64,000 nucleotides of DNA from Chelativorans petroleitrophicus (GTDB taxonomy: Bacteria > Pseudomonadota > Alphaproteobacteria > Rhizobiales > Rhizobiaceae), in the NCBI RefSeq assembly GCF_025398195.1, contig NZ_JAODNV010000008.1, forward strand, positions 1 through 64,000, read 5' to 3'. Position 1 is the stretch's first letter; each line of letters begins with the position of its first letter. The position numbers and the translations under genes are program-made. The notes below the pieces were generated by a model. The model had not been told where the DNA came from and searched no databases. It worked only from the letters and a program-made list of their open reading frames with translations. Of this stretch, positions 18,551-27,575 are shown in pieces.

Positions 18551-19795
18551 TCAGTCGCCCGACAGAATACGCAGCATCGCTTCCAGCGCCGCTTCGCGCT
18601 GCGGGTCCTTCCCGGCCGAATAGGGCAGCATATAGGGGACCGGAACATCCGGATGAAGACCGCGACCTTCCAGGCGGGTGTTCTCTTCAAGTACCGCGTC
18701 GGAAACCGCCAAGATCATGATGCTGTCATCCGGCAGGAGAAAGGCACGGCCGGCAAGCAGCGCGCCTGCCGTGCGGGCGCCGATCAGCGGAATGCCGTTC
18801 GCTCTCAGCGAGTAGGCAAAAACCTCCAGCCCGCTTCTGGACCCCTCGTCGATAATAGCGACAACCGGCCGATCCCAGCGCACATTCGCGAGAATTTCCT
18901 CGCCATCGCGCTGAATCAGGCGAAAGGGCACAGTGTCTCCGACAAAGAGCTCGGCTGCATCTGCCTGCCCGCCGCCCCAGCGGCCGCGCAGGTCAACCAC
19001 GACGCCCGAGGCGTCCTTCAGGGGGCCGACGGCAAGCGCCCGGGCAACGATGTCCATCCCTTCGCGGGTCGAGAGCGTCCACAGACGGACATAGCCGATG
19101 CGATGGCCGCGATATTCAATCGCTTCCACGCTCTTGTCGATAGCTTGGGAAAAGGTTTGTAAGGGACGCAGGCGCTCGACCTCGACTGAGCGTGTCAGCG
19201 GCTCGGCGCCCTCCTGGCGCCGCAGGCGAAGCTCGACCTTCTTTCCTGCCTTGCTGCGGAAGGATTCTATCTCGTGATAGGGCGCGCCGTCCACCGAAAG
19301 GATTTCATCGCCAACCTGAACCCCGGCACGATCCGCCGGCGCGCCATCATAGACGTCGCTGACAAACAGCTTGCCGTCCACCTCTTCGGCCACCATGCCG
19401 ATACCCTCATAGCTCGCCTCGCCGTCCGGCGGGAAAAGGCGGCGCATGTCATGGCGGAGGGCATAGCGGAAAATATCGGCGAGCTCGTAATAGGCGATGG
19501 TGTCAGGCTTGTAGCGGCCCGTGTGCGAAGCGTTGAGGCTGGCGAGGACGGTGTCGATGGCGGCATCGAGCCGAGCGTCAGAGCTATCCGCCGTCAGCGG
19601 TTCTTCCGCATCGTCGACCTCCTCTCGCACCGCTTCGCTGAAGCGCTCCAACGCCGAGGCATCGTAAAAATGCTCCATCACGAGTTCGACGGCGCGGTCG
19701 AATACGGGATGGCCGGATTTCGGCGGTTCCTCCGCGCCAGCGGCGCCCGCAACGAAAAAGAGCACCCAGAACAGGGCAAGGCTCATGGCTTTCAT
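18551..19795 (-). CDS. Secreted S41-family peptidase-like protein with PDZ domain
   Basis: The 414-residue protein starts with a signal peptide (MKAMSLALFWVLFFVAGAAG). A PDZ domain follows at about 126-190 (YEGIGMVAEEV, then GVQVGDEILSVDG), then a peptidase S41 core (VVVDLRGRWGGG and IIDEGSRSGLEVFAY). Ser321 aligns with the nucleophile of Prc/CtpA. The position of the catalytic Lys in GEPTFGKG aligns with Ala345 in GARTAGALLAG, so the classic Ser-Lys dyad seems absent. The TAG(A)xxxG form recurs in a subgroup of S41 proteins as I recall it, so this may be family-typical. The start follows GGAGGAG by 7 nt. Confidence 0.82.
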   Translation of the reverse strand: MKAMSLALFWVLFFVAGAAGAEEPPKSGHPVFDRAVELVMEHFYDASALERFSEAVREEVDDAEEPLTADSSDARLDAAIDTVLASLNASHTGRYKPDTIAYYELADIFRYALRHDMRRLFPPDGEASYEGIGMVAEEVDGKLFVSDVYDGAPADRAGVQVGDEILSVDGAPYHEIESFRSKAGKKVELRLRRQEGAEPLTRSVEVERLRPLQTFSQAIDKSVEAIEYRGHRIGYVRLWTLSTREGMDIVARALAVGPLKDASGVVVDLRGRWGGGQADAAELFVGDTVPFRLIQRDGEEILANVRWDRPVVAIIDEGSRSGLEVFAYSLRANGIPLIGARTAGALLAGRAFLLPDDSIMILAVSDAVLEENTRLEGRGLHPDVPVPYMLPYSAGKDPQREAALEAMLRILSGD

Positions 19796-19983
19796 GGCGT
19801 ATCTCCTCCGGCAGATCGGTAGTATCCTGAAACTAGGGCTGCGGTGAGACCGCCCAACGCAACATTGCGTGATGGGTCCGCTATTTGCGACACACAGCAC
19901 CATGCGCTTGCGCCGCATGCGCTGCGGGCCTACATCGGACACGCACTTTCTTCCGCATCGCTTCCTGCCCGACCGAGGTTTCC

Positions 19984-22038
19984 ATGGCCGCACGCACGTC
20001 CGTCGATATCGCCTCCCATCCGCTGACCGCCTGGAACGGGCCGCTTGGCCTGCCGGATTTCGCCCGCATCAGGGACGAGGACTTCGCGCCAGCGTTCGAC
20101 GCCGCTCTGGCCGTGCACGAGGCGGAGATCGAGGCGATCGCCAGCAGCGAGGAGCCGCCGACGGTGGAGAACACGCTTGTTGCGCTGGAGCTTTCGGGCG
20201 AGGCGCTGTCGCGCGTTTCCGCCGTCTTCTGGTGCCGCGCGGGGGCGCATACGAACGAGACGATCCAGAAGCTGGAGCGCGAAATCTCGCCCAGCATGGC
20301 GCGGCACTATTCGCGCATCTTCATGAACGAGCGCCTGTTCCGGCGTATCGACGCGCTCTACGGCGCGCGGGCAGAGCTCCACCTCGACAAGGAGGCCTCG
20401 CGGGTTCTCGAAAAGACATGGAAGCGCTTCGTGCGCGGCGGCGCAAAGCTTACCGAGCAGGGCAAAAAGCGGCTTGCGGAGATCAATGAAGAGCTTGCGG
20501 AGCTCGGCGCTCGCTTCGGCCAGAATGTGCTTGCCGACGAGAGCAAGTGGGCGCTCTTTCTCAATGAATCGGACCTCGACGGCGTTCCCGACTCGCTGAA
20601 AAGCGCGATGGCGGAAGCCGCCGAGTCGCGCGGCAAGCCGGGCCAGTATGCCGTCACGCTTTCCCGCTCCATCGCAGAGCCCTTCCTCGCCACCAGCTCA
20701 CGGCGCGACCTGCGCGAGACGGTTCTGGAGGCCTTCCTGCGCCGGGGCGACAATGAAGGCGAGACGAACAACGCGGAAATCGTGCGCCGCACCCTGGCGC
20801 TGCGCGCGGAGAAAGCAAAGCTTCTCGGATACGAGAACTACGCAGCCTACAAACTCGACGACACCATGGCGAAGACGCCGGATGCCGTCATGCAGCTTCT
20901 GAAGCCCGTGTGGGACAAGGCGCGCGAAAAGGCAGCGGAGGACGAGAAGGAGCTGAGCCGGATTGCCGCCGCTGAAGGCCATAACCACCCGATCGCCGCC
21001 TGGGACTGGCGCTATTACGCAGAAAAGCTCCGGGCGGAGCGCTTTGCCTTCGACGAGGGCACGTTGAAGCCTTATCTCTCGCTCGAGAACGTGATCGCCG
21101 CCGCTTTCGACGTGGCGGGCAGGCTCTTTGGCCTGACCTTCGAAGAGAAGCCAGGCATTCCCGCCTGGCACGAGGATGTGCGCGTCTTCGTGGTGAAGAA
21201 CGCGGACGGCAGCGAGCGCGGCCTCTTCCTTGCCGACTACTTCAATCGGCCGTCGAAGCGTTCCGGCGCATGGATGAGCTCCCTGCAGTCGGGCTATCGG
21301 CTTGGCGGCGGGAAGAAGCCCGTCATCTACAACGTGATGAACTTCGCCAAGCCGCCGAAAGGCAAGCCTGCTCTTCTTTCGGTGGACGATGCGCGCACGC
21401 TCTTCCATGAATTCGGCCACGCGCTGCACGGCCTTCTTTCCGAGGTGACCTGGCCCTCGATCTCAGGCACCTCGGTTGCGCGCGATTTCGTGGAGCTGCC
21501 CTCGCAGCTCTTCGAGCACTGGTTCACGGTGCCGGAGGTGCTGGCCCGGCACGCCCGCCATGTGGAGACGCGTGAGCCCATGCCGGCGGAGCTGGTGGAA
21601 AAGATGCGGGCGGCACGCAACTTCAACGCCGGATTTGCGACCGTAGAATTCACCGCGTCCGCCCTCGTTGATATGGCTTTCCATGCCCGAGCTGAGGCGC
21701 CGGAGGACCCTCTGGGCTTTGAAGAAGAGGTCTTGAACGACCTTCAGAAGCCGGCCGCCATTCCCATGCGCCACCGCACGCCGCACTTCCTGCATGTCTT
21801 CTCGGGCGACGGCTATTCAGCGGGCTATTACTCCTACATGTGGTCGGAGGTGCTGGATGCCGATGCGTTCCAGGCCTTCGAGGAGACGGGCAACCCCTTC
21901 AATCCTGAAATCGCGGAACGCCTGCGCCGGCACATCTATGCCGCGGGCGGCAGCGAGGATCCGGAGGAGCTTTACAAGGCATTCCGCGGCCGGCTGCCAA
22001 GCCCGGATGCGATGATGCAGAAGAAGGGGCTTGTGTAG
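19984..22038 (+). CDS. M3-family oligopeptidase (Dcp/OpdA type)
   Basis: The 684-residue cytoplasmic zinc metallopeptidase carries LFHEFGHALHGLL, with HEFGH at residues 475-479 and the third zinc ligand Glu just downstream. The C-terminus GYYSYMWSEVLDADAFQAFE is typical of the family. It degrades short peptides. The start at 19984 has GAGG 5 nt ahead; the open frame upstream to 19885 is Cys/Ala-rich and lies in the intergenic region. Dcp (dipeptidyl carboxypeptidase) and oligopeptidase A cannot be separated with certainty from sequence alone. Confidence 0.91.
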   Translation: MAARTSVDIASHPLTAWNGPLGLPDFARIRDEDFAPAFDAALAVHEAEIEAIASSEEPPTVENTLVALELSGEALSRVSAVFWCRAGAHTNETIQKLEREISPSMARHYSRIFMNERLFRRIDALYGARAELHLDKEASRVLEKTWKRFVRGGAKLTEQGKKRLAEINEELAELGARFGQNVLADESKWALFLNESDLDGVPDSLKSAMAEAAESRGKPGQYAVTLSRSIAEPFLATSSRRDLRETVLEAFLRRGDNEGETNNAEIVRRTLALRAEKAKLLGYENYAAYKLDDTMAKTPDAVMQLLKPVWDKAREKAAEDEKELSRIAAAEGHNHPIAAWDWRYYAEKLRAERFAFDEGTLKPYLSLENVIAAAFDVAGRLFGLTFEEKPGIPAWHEDVRVFVVKNADGSERGLFLADYFNRPSKRSGAWMSSLQSGYRLGGGKKPVIYNVMNFAKPPKGKPALLSVDDARTLFHEFGHALHGLLSEVTWPSISGTSVARDFVELPSQLFEHWFTVPEVLARHARHVETREPMPAELVEKMRAARNFNAGFATVEFTASALVDMAFHARAEAPEDPLGFEEEVLNDLQKPAAIPMRHRTPHFLHVFSGDGYSAGYYSYMWSEVLDADAFQAFEETGNPFNPEIAERLRRHIYAAGGSEDPEELYKAFRGRLPSPDAMMQKKGLV

Positions 22039-22115
22039 CAACGGATTCAGGATACACCGTTCGCCCCGAGCGTGGCCGGCGATAATGAGCGGCCAAACAA
22101 GGGAAGGGTGCATTC

Positions 22116-23618
22116 TTGAAGACGGTCTTCGTTCTCTTCGATTCGCTTAACCGGCACATACTCGGCTGCTACGGGGGCACGCGCGTGCCGACCCCGAATT
22201 ACGACCGTCTGGCCGCGCGGACCCAGGTGTTCGACCGGCACTATGTCGGCTCCCTCCCCTGCATGCCGGCGCGGCGGGATCTGATGACCGGTCGGCTGAC
22301 CTTCCTGCACCGGAGCTGGGGGCCGCTGGAGCCGTTCGACAACGCCTTTCCGGAGCTGCTGAAGGCCAAGGGTGTCCACACCCATCTGGTCACCGATCAC
22401 TACCATTACTGGGAGGACGGCGGGGCCACCTACCACAACCGCTACTCCACCTTTGAGCTGGTGCGCGGGCAGGAAAGCGACCCATGGAAGGCGATGGTGC
22501 AGCCGGCCTGGGAGGAGCTCAGGCGGAAGTACCATGAACGGCAGACCGGGGCGAACGACCCGATCAGCAAATACGGGACGCACATCATCAACCGCGAGTT
22601 CATCCGGGAGGAGAAGGACTTCCCGTCGGTTCAGTGCTTCCGGCACGCTTTCGATTTTCTCGACCTCAACCGCGACAAGGACGACTGGTTCCTCCAGCTA
22701 GAGACTTTCGATCCGCATGAGCCTTTCTTCGCTCCGGACCGCTTCAAGGAGCCGTTCAAAACGGGCTGGAACGGACCCATCCGAGACTGGCCGCGCTATG
22801 GTCGGGTGGACGAACTGCCGCAGGAGGCCGACGAGCTGAGGGCCAACTACTATGCCACGGTGTCGCTGTGCGATTACCTGCTCGGCCAGTTGCTCGACTA
22901 TTTCGATGCGCATGACCTCTGGAAGGACACGGCCCTGATCGTCACCACGGATCACGGCTTCCTGCTCGGAGAGCATGATTTCTGGGCCAAGAACCGCATG
23001 AACATGTATGAGGAGATCGCCCACATACCGCTGTTCATTCACGATCCGCGCAATCCGGGGAGCGGGCGTTCGAAGCGCCTCACCCAGACGATCGATCTCG
23101 GGCCCACCATCCTCGACCTCTTCGGCCTGGAGCCGCCCGCCGAGGCGGAAGGCCGGTCGCTGCTTCGCGAAGGCAGCCGCGAGGCCGTCATCTTCGGATA
23201 TTTCGGCGGCGCGGTGAACGTCACCGACGGGCGCTACAGCTATCACCGCTTCCCGGTGGACCTGGAAAATCAGGAAATCTACCAATACACGGTGATGCCC
23301 AACCACATGAACCAACCCTTCTCGACGGAAGAGCTGTCCGCCGCGACGCTGGCGCCGCCCTTCAGCTGGACCAAGGGCGTGCCGCTTCTGAAAATCCCGG
23401 TCACGAACCGCTCGCCCATCTATTACAACTATGGGCCGGGCGCGCTTCTGGAGAGGGATACGCGCCTCTATGACCTCGAAAAGGATCCCCTGCAGGAAAA
23501 TCCCATCAGGGATCCGGAAATCGAGGCGCGGATGATCGGCCTCATGCGCGAGCTGATGGAGCGCAACGAGGCGCCGCCGGAGGCGTTCAAGCGACTGGGG
23601 TTTGGTTCCGAGAGGTAG
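22116..23618 (+). CDS. Sulfatase (formylglycine-dependent, type I)
   Basis: The 500-residue alkaline-phosphatase-fold sulfatase has the sulfatase signature CMPARRDLMTGRL at residues 49-61. Cys49 in CxPxR would be converted to formylglycine. Metal-site motifs are FVLFDSLNRHILGCYG at the start and VTTDHGFLLGEHDFWAK. No signal peptide is present, so it should act in the cytoplasm. The start is TTG with GGGAAGGG 7 nt upstream. The substrate is unknown. It precedes the inositol cluster but runs toward it from the opposite strand, so a shared role is not supported. No maturase is adjacent. Confidence 0.85.
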   Translation: MKTVFVLFDSLNRHILGCYGGTRVPTPNYDRLAARTQVFDRHYVGSLPCMPARRDLMTGRLTFLHRSWGPLEPFDNAFPELLKAKGVHTHLVTDHYHYWEDGGATYHNRYSTFELVRGQESDPWKAMVQPAWEELRRKYHERQTGANDPISKYGTHIINREFIREEKDFPSVQCFRHAFDFLDLNRDKDDWFLQLETFDPHEPFFAPDRFKEPFKTGWNGPIRDWPRYGRVDELPQEADELRANYYATVSLCDYLLGQLLDYFDAHDLWKDTALIVTTDHGFLLGEHDFWAKNRMNMYEEIAHIPLFIHDPRNPGSGRSKRLTQTIDLGPTILDLFGLEPPAEAEGRSLLREGSREAVIFGYFGGAVNVTDGRYSYHRFPVDLENQEIYQYTVMPNHMNQPFSTEELSAATLAPPFSWTKGVPLLKIPVTNRSPIYYNYGPGALLERDTRLYDLEKDPLQENPIRDPEIEARMIGLMRELMERNEAPPEAFKRLGFGSER

Positions 23619-23624
23619 CCCCCT

Positions 23625-23712
23625 ACCGTCATCCTGGCCATCTCTCCACCGTCATCCCAGCAACCTCCCTAACGTCATGCCGGCCGAGCGAAGCGAGAGC
23701 CGGGACCCAGGA
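23625..23712. repeat. Short GTCAT-type intergenic repeats between convergent genes
   Basis: Three CGTCAT units (CGTCATCC at 23627 and 23650, CGTCATGC at 23673) are followed by CCGGCCGAGCGAAGCGAGAG and CCGGGACCC. I recall very similar text as a dispersed intergenic element in alphaproteobacterial chromosomes. It lies between the converging sulfatase and iolB genes. Confidence 0.5.
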
Positions 23713-23794
23713 AAGCGGTGGAGATGGCGCTGCTGGATGACGCTTTGAGCGCGGCGGCTTCCAGGACGACGGGAGGGAGCGTCGCTTGTCCCGC

Positions 23795-24610
23795 CTATCC
23801 TGCCTTGCTGTCGCGCTGGAAAATCCAGTCGTGGTCCGGGTGGTTCTTGAAGCGCCAGGCGCGGCGCGGGCCGGCCATGACGTTGAGATAGTACATCTCG
23901 TAGCCGTATGGCGCGCCGCAGGGGTGATGCCCGCGCGGGACGAGCACCACGTCGTGGTTCGACACCGCCATGGTTTCGTCGAGGCTGCCGTCCTCGGTGA
24001 AGACGCGCTGGAAGCCGAAGCCCTGAGGCGGGTTCAGCCGGTGATAGTAGCTTTCCTCCAGATAGGTCATATTGGGGAAGTCGTCCTCGTCATGCCGGTG
24101 CGGCGGATAGGACGACCAGTTGCCCTGCGGGGTATAGACCTCGGTGACAAGCAGGCTGTCGGCCACGTCCCGCTCTTCCATGGCGATATTGTGGATGTAG
24201 CGCGTGTTCGCGCCCTTGCCGCGCTCCATCAGCGAAATGCCGGCGGGTCCGATCACCTGCGCGGGATGCCCGCCCTTGCCGGGCGCGGAGCAGACCGCGA
24301 GCGTACAATCGGTCGTGGCTTTTGCCTTCCAGTGCGAGCCGTTCGGGACGTAGACCGCATGCGGCGGAATACGCTCGAAGACATCCATGCGCTCGCCCAG
24401 CTCGCCAAAGCTCCTGCCTTCGGCGGCGATCTCCGCCTTGCCCTCGACAAGAACGAGGATCACCTCGCGGTCGCCCGTCTCTTCCTGGGCGGTTTCGCCG
24501 GGTTTCAGGCGGTAGAGGCCAAAGCCGACATAGCTCCATCCGGCCGAGCGGGGCGTGATGTCATGCACCTTGCCGGCCGTACCGGCGGGCTTCACCAACA
24601 GGCTTGGCAT
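23795..24610 (-). CDS. iolB: 5-deoxy-glucuronate isomerase
   Basis: The 271-residue cupin-type enzyme of myo-inositol catabolism converts 5-deoxy-glucuronate to 2-deoxy-5-keto-gluconate. The metal-site motif SSYPPHRHDEDDFPNMTYLE and the closing ALVPRGHHPCGAPYGY-like segment (VLVPRGHHPCGAPYGYEMYY) are diagnostic. The start MPSLLVKPAGTAGKV at 24610 is used; frames reaching 24787 run into the small membrane-protein gene and are not supported. It is the last gene of the iolC-D-E-B operon. Confidence 0.94.
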   Translation of the reverse strand: MPSLLVKPAGTAGKVHDITPRSAGWSYVGFGLYRLKPGETAQEETGDREVILVLVEGKAEIAAEGRSFGELGERMDVFERIPPHAVYVPNGSHWKAKATTDCTLAVCSAPGKGGHPAQVIGPAGISLMERGKGANTRYIHNIAMEERDVADSLLVTEVYTPQGNWSSYPPHRHDEDDFPNMTYLEESYYHRLNPPQGFGFQRVFTEDGSLDETMAVSNHDVVLVPRGHHPCGAPYGYEMYYLNVMAGPRRAWRFKNHPDHDWIFQRDSKAG

Positions 24611-24618
24611 GGTCTTTC

Positions 24619-24831
24619 CTACTCCGTCTTGCTGTCGCTTTCGGTGCGGGGCCTGTGGTCGAACAGAAAGCCCCAGATGCAGTAGAGGCCGAGCCCGGCA
24701 AAGAGCGTGCCCCAGAAGGGGTTGCCCATCACGAACTCGAACACGCCCCAGCCGAGGCAGACCGCGATGATGATGAGCCGCCGCCACAGGGGACGGAAGA
24801 ACGGGTGATCAAGGTCGAAGAGCTTGTGCAT
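24619..24831 (-). CDS. Small two-helix membrane protein inside the iol operon
   Basis: The 70-residue product has two hydrophobic segments (LIIIAVCLGWGVFEFVMG and FWGTLFAGLGLYCIWGFLF) after an N-terminal HPFFRPLWRR. It lies 20 bp downstream of iolE and 8 bp upstream of iolB, so it is co-transcribed. I recall similar small proteins (possibly DUF3329-like) in rhizobial genomes, but this identity is unsure and no function is known. A membrane location is well supported; a link to inositol is suggested only by position. Confidence 0.65.
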   Translation of the reverse strand: MHKLFDLDHPFFRPLWRRLIIIAVCLGWGVFEFVMGNPFWGTLFAGLGLYCIWGFLFDHRPRTESDSKTE

Positions 24832-24851
24832 TCGCTGACTATAGAGCGCGC

Positions 24852-25751
24852 TTACGCCCGGTCCAGCCCGACCGCCTTCGCCGTCTCCTTCAGCGCCTTC
24901 AGCCCCATAGACTGGTATTTCACCGGGTCGGCCTTCAGCGGGTCCTGCTCGGCCTCGATGACGAGCCAGCCCTGATAGCCCTTTTCCGCAGCCACCTTCA
25001 GTACGGGTTCGAACTCGACCCCGCCTTCCGGATCGCCCGGCACGGTGAAGACGCCGCGGCGCACACCTTCGAGGAAGGAGAGCCCCTCCTCCTCCACCTG
25101 CCTGCGGATCGCAGGGCGCACATTCTTCGCGTGCAGATGGCGAACGCGGTCCATATAGGCGCGCGCGAGCTCCACCGGGTCCGCACCGCCGAACCAGGCA
25201 TGCCCCGTATCGAGCAGCAGCTTCGTGGCAGGCCCGGTGCCCGCCATCAGCCGGTCGATTTCCTCATGGGTCTGCACGACGGTGCCCATGTGGTGGTGAT
25301 AGACGAGGTCGATGCCCTGCCCGGCGCAATATTCGGCGATTGCCTCGACTCCGGCGCAGAAGGCCGGCCAGCGGTCCTCCTCCAGCACCGGCTTGTCCCT
25401 GAGCGGCACCGCATCGTTGCCGTGGATGGCGTTCGAGGTCTCACACACGATGCAGACCTTGCAATCGTTCGCCTTCAGCATGTCGAGATGCGGCTGGATC
25501 GCCCGCTTCTCCGTCTCGATGTCGTTGACGAGCAGGTTGAGCGAATGCCAGCCGGAGACGAGGACAAGGTTGTGCCGCGAAAGCACCGTCCTCAGCTCCT
25601 TGCCGTCGGACGGCATCTTGTGGCCCTTCTCGATGCCGTTGAAACCGATCTCCGCCGCCTCGCGCAGGCACTGTTCCAGCGGAATATGCGCGCCGATGGT
25701 CTGGTCGTCGTCGTTGGACCAGGCGATGGGGTTGGTGCCGTAGCGGATCAT
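24852..25751 (-). CDS. iolE: myo-inosose-2 dehydratase
   Basis: The 299-residue TIM-barrel enzyme dehydrates 2-keto-myo-inositol (scyllo-inosose) to 3D-trihydroxycyclohexane-1,2-dione. Features are the N-terminus [14 protein letters not shown], the metal-site region [31 protein letters not shown] and HLHAKNVR. Its stop is immediately followed in the operon by the small membrane protein, and its start abuts the iolD stop. Length and motifs match the family fully. Confidence 0.95.
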   Translation of the reverse strand: MIRYGTNPIAWSNDDDQTIGAHIPLEQCLREAAEIGFNGIEKGHKMPSDGKELRTVLSRHNLVLVSGWHSLNLLVNDIETEKRAIQPHLDMLKANDCKVCIVCETSNAIHGNDAVPLRDKPVLEEDRWPAFCAGVEAIAEYCAGQGIDLVYHHHMGTVVQTHEEIDRLMAGTGPATKLLLDTGHAWFGGADPVELARAYMDRVRHLHAKNVRPAIRRQVEEEGLSFLEGVRRGVFTVPGDPEGGVEFEPVLKVAAEKGYQGWLVIEAEQDPLKADPVKYQSMGLKALKETAKAVGLDRA

Positions 25752-27575
25752 TCAATTCCTCTCCTTGAGCGCGGCTTCATAAGCCTCGCGCGCCTGTCTC
25801 ACTTCCTCTCGCTGCGACACCTCCGGCACGGCCACGTCCCACCAGTGGCCGCCGGCCTCCGTCGACGGATAGGGGTCGGTGTCGATGACGACCACGAACG
25901 GCCCGTCGGCCTCGCGCGCGCGGGCCAGCGCATCCTCCAGCTCGGCAATGGAGCCCGCCTTTTCGGCATGCGCGCCCATAGAGGCGGCGTGGGCGGCGAA
26001 GTCGATATGGGACGGATTCACGTGATGGGCGTGGTCGAGCAGGTTGTTGAACTCTGCGCCGCCGGTCGAGCGCTGCAGACGGTTGATGCAGCCGAAACCA
26101 CGATTGTCCGTGATGACGACGGTGATCTTGATCCCCATCATCACCGCCGTGGCGAGCTCCGAATTCATCATCATGTAGGAGCCGTCGCCCAGCATCACGA
26201 TCACGTCCCGGTCCGGCTCGGCCATCTTGATGCCGATGCCGCCCGCGATCTCGTAGCCCATGCAGGAATAGCCGTATTCCATGTGGTAGGAGCGCGGGCG
26301 ACCCGCCTTCCAGAGCTTGTGCAACTCGCCCGGCATGGTGCCCGCAGCACACATGACGACGGTGTTTTCCCTCGCCGCGCGCTGCACGGCGCCGATCACC
26401 TGCATGTCCGTGGGAAGCGCATTGGTGTCCTTCGGTGCAGCGGTAACGGCATCAACGGCTGCGAACCACTCCGCCTTGAGCTGCGGTGCGGGCGCCTCCG
26501 CCCTGAAATCGCCAAGCGCGGCCGACAGCTCCTCAAGCCCGATCCGCGCATCGGCAATAAGCGGCTGGGCGCCGTGCTTGGTGCCGTCGAAGGGCTGCAC
26601 GTTGAGCGCCAGGATCCTGCGCTCGGGATTGCGGAAGAGTGCCCAGGAGCCGGTGGTGAAATCCTGGAAGCGCGTGCCGACGCCGACAACGAGATCGGCC
26701 TCCGCCGCCACCTTGTTGGCGCTCGACGAACCGGTGACGCCGATCGGACCGAGATTGAGCGGATGATCCCAGGGCAGCGCAGACTTGCCCGCCTGCGTCT
26801 CGCCGACGGGGATCGAGTGCTTCTCGACGAAGGCTTTCAGCGCCTCGCAGGCCCCTGAATAATGCACGCCGCCGCCGGCAATGATCATCGGCTTCTTCGC
26901 CGCGCGGATGAGCTTTGCCGCCTCTTCCAGCTCGGCCGTGTCGGGCCGCGGGCGACGCTGGCGCCATACCCTGGGCTCGAAGAAGCTCTCGGGCCAGTCA
27001 TAGGCCTCCGCCTGCACGTCCTGGCAGAAGGCGAGCGTCACGGGGCCGCATTCGGCCGGGTCGGTCATGACGCGGAAGGCGCGCGGCAGGGCAGTGAGAA
27101 GCTGCTCCGGCCGCATGATGCGGTCGAAATAGCGCGAGACGGGACGGAAGCAGTCGTTCGCGCTGATGGTGCCGTCGCCGAAATCCTCCACCTGCTGCAA
27201 CACCGGGTCCGGTCCGCGATTGGCAAACACGTCGCCCGGCAGGAACAGCACCGGCAGGCGGTTCACATGCGCAAGGGCGGCCGCCGTCACCATGTTGGTC
27301 GCGCCGGGGCCGATGGAGGAGGTCACGGCCATCGCCCGCCTGCGGCAGAGCTGCTTGGCATAGGCGATCGCAGCGTGTGCCATCGACTGCTCGTTGTGGC
27401 CGCGATAGGTGGGCAGCTTGTCGCGAATGGCATAAAGCGCTTCGCCCAGGGCAGCCACATTGCCATGGCCGAAGATTGCCCAGACGCCGGCGATGAACGG
27501 CTCGCCATCCTCATTGAGCTGCGCCGCGATATAGCGCGTCGCGGCCTGGGCGGCGGTCAATCGGATCGTTTTCAT
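25752..27575 (-). CDS. iolD: 3D-(3,5/4)-trihydroxycyclohexane-1,2-dione hydrolase
   Basis: This 607-residue ThDP-dependent enzyme opens the inositol-derived ring to 5-deoxy-glucuronate. The ThDP-binding motif is seen at VMLGDGSYMMMNSELAT with TDNRGFGC after it; the N-terminal Glu region and the central domain (PIGVTGSSSANKVAAEADLV) follow acetolactate-synthase architecture. It overlaps the iolC stop by 4 bp and abuts iolE, so translation is coupled along the operon. Confidence 0.95.
   Translation of the reverse strand: MKTIRLTAAQAATRYIAAQLNEDGEPFIAGVWAIFGHGNVAALGEALYAIRDKLPTYRGHNEQSMAHAAIAYAKQLCRRRAMAVTSSIGPGATNMVTAAALAHVNRLPVLFLPGDVFANRGPDPVLQQVEDFGDGTISANDCFRPVSRYFDRIMRPEQLLTALPRAFRVMTDPAECGPVTLAFCQDVQAEAYDWPESFFEPRVWRQRRPRPDTAELEEAAKLIRAAKKPMIIAGGGVHYSGACEALKAFVEKHSIPVGETQAGKSALPWDHPLNLGPIGVTGSSSANKVAAEADLVVGVGTRFQDFTTGSWALFRNPERRILALNVQPFDGTKHGAQPLIADARIGLEELSAALGDFRAEAPAPQLKAEWFAAVDAVTAAPKDTNALPTDMQVIGAVQRAARENTVVMCAAGTMPGELHKLWKAGRPRSYHMEYGYSCMGYEIAGGIGIKMAEPDRDVIVMLGDGSYMMMNSELATAVMMGIKITVVITDNRGFGCINRLQRSTGGAEFNNLLDHAHHVNPSHIDFAAHAASMGAHAEKAGSIAELEDALARAREADGPFVVVIDTDPYPSTEAGGHWWDVAVPEVSQREEVRQAREAYEAALKERN

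Noticed and set aside
22116-24610. Sulfatase as a part of the inositol pathway (inositol sulfate use)
   Set aside because: The gene is convergent with the iol operon, has no IolR site visible upstream and carries no feature that points to inositol sulfate.
24611-24787. 59-residue N-terminal extension of iolB
   Set aside because: It overlaps the small membrane-protein gene in another frame and has no similarity to IolB N-termini.
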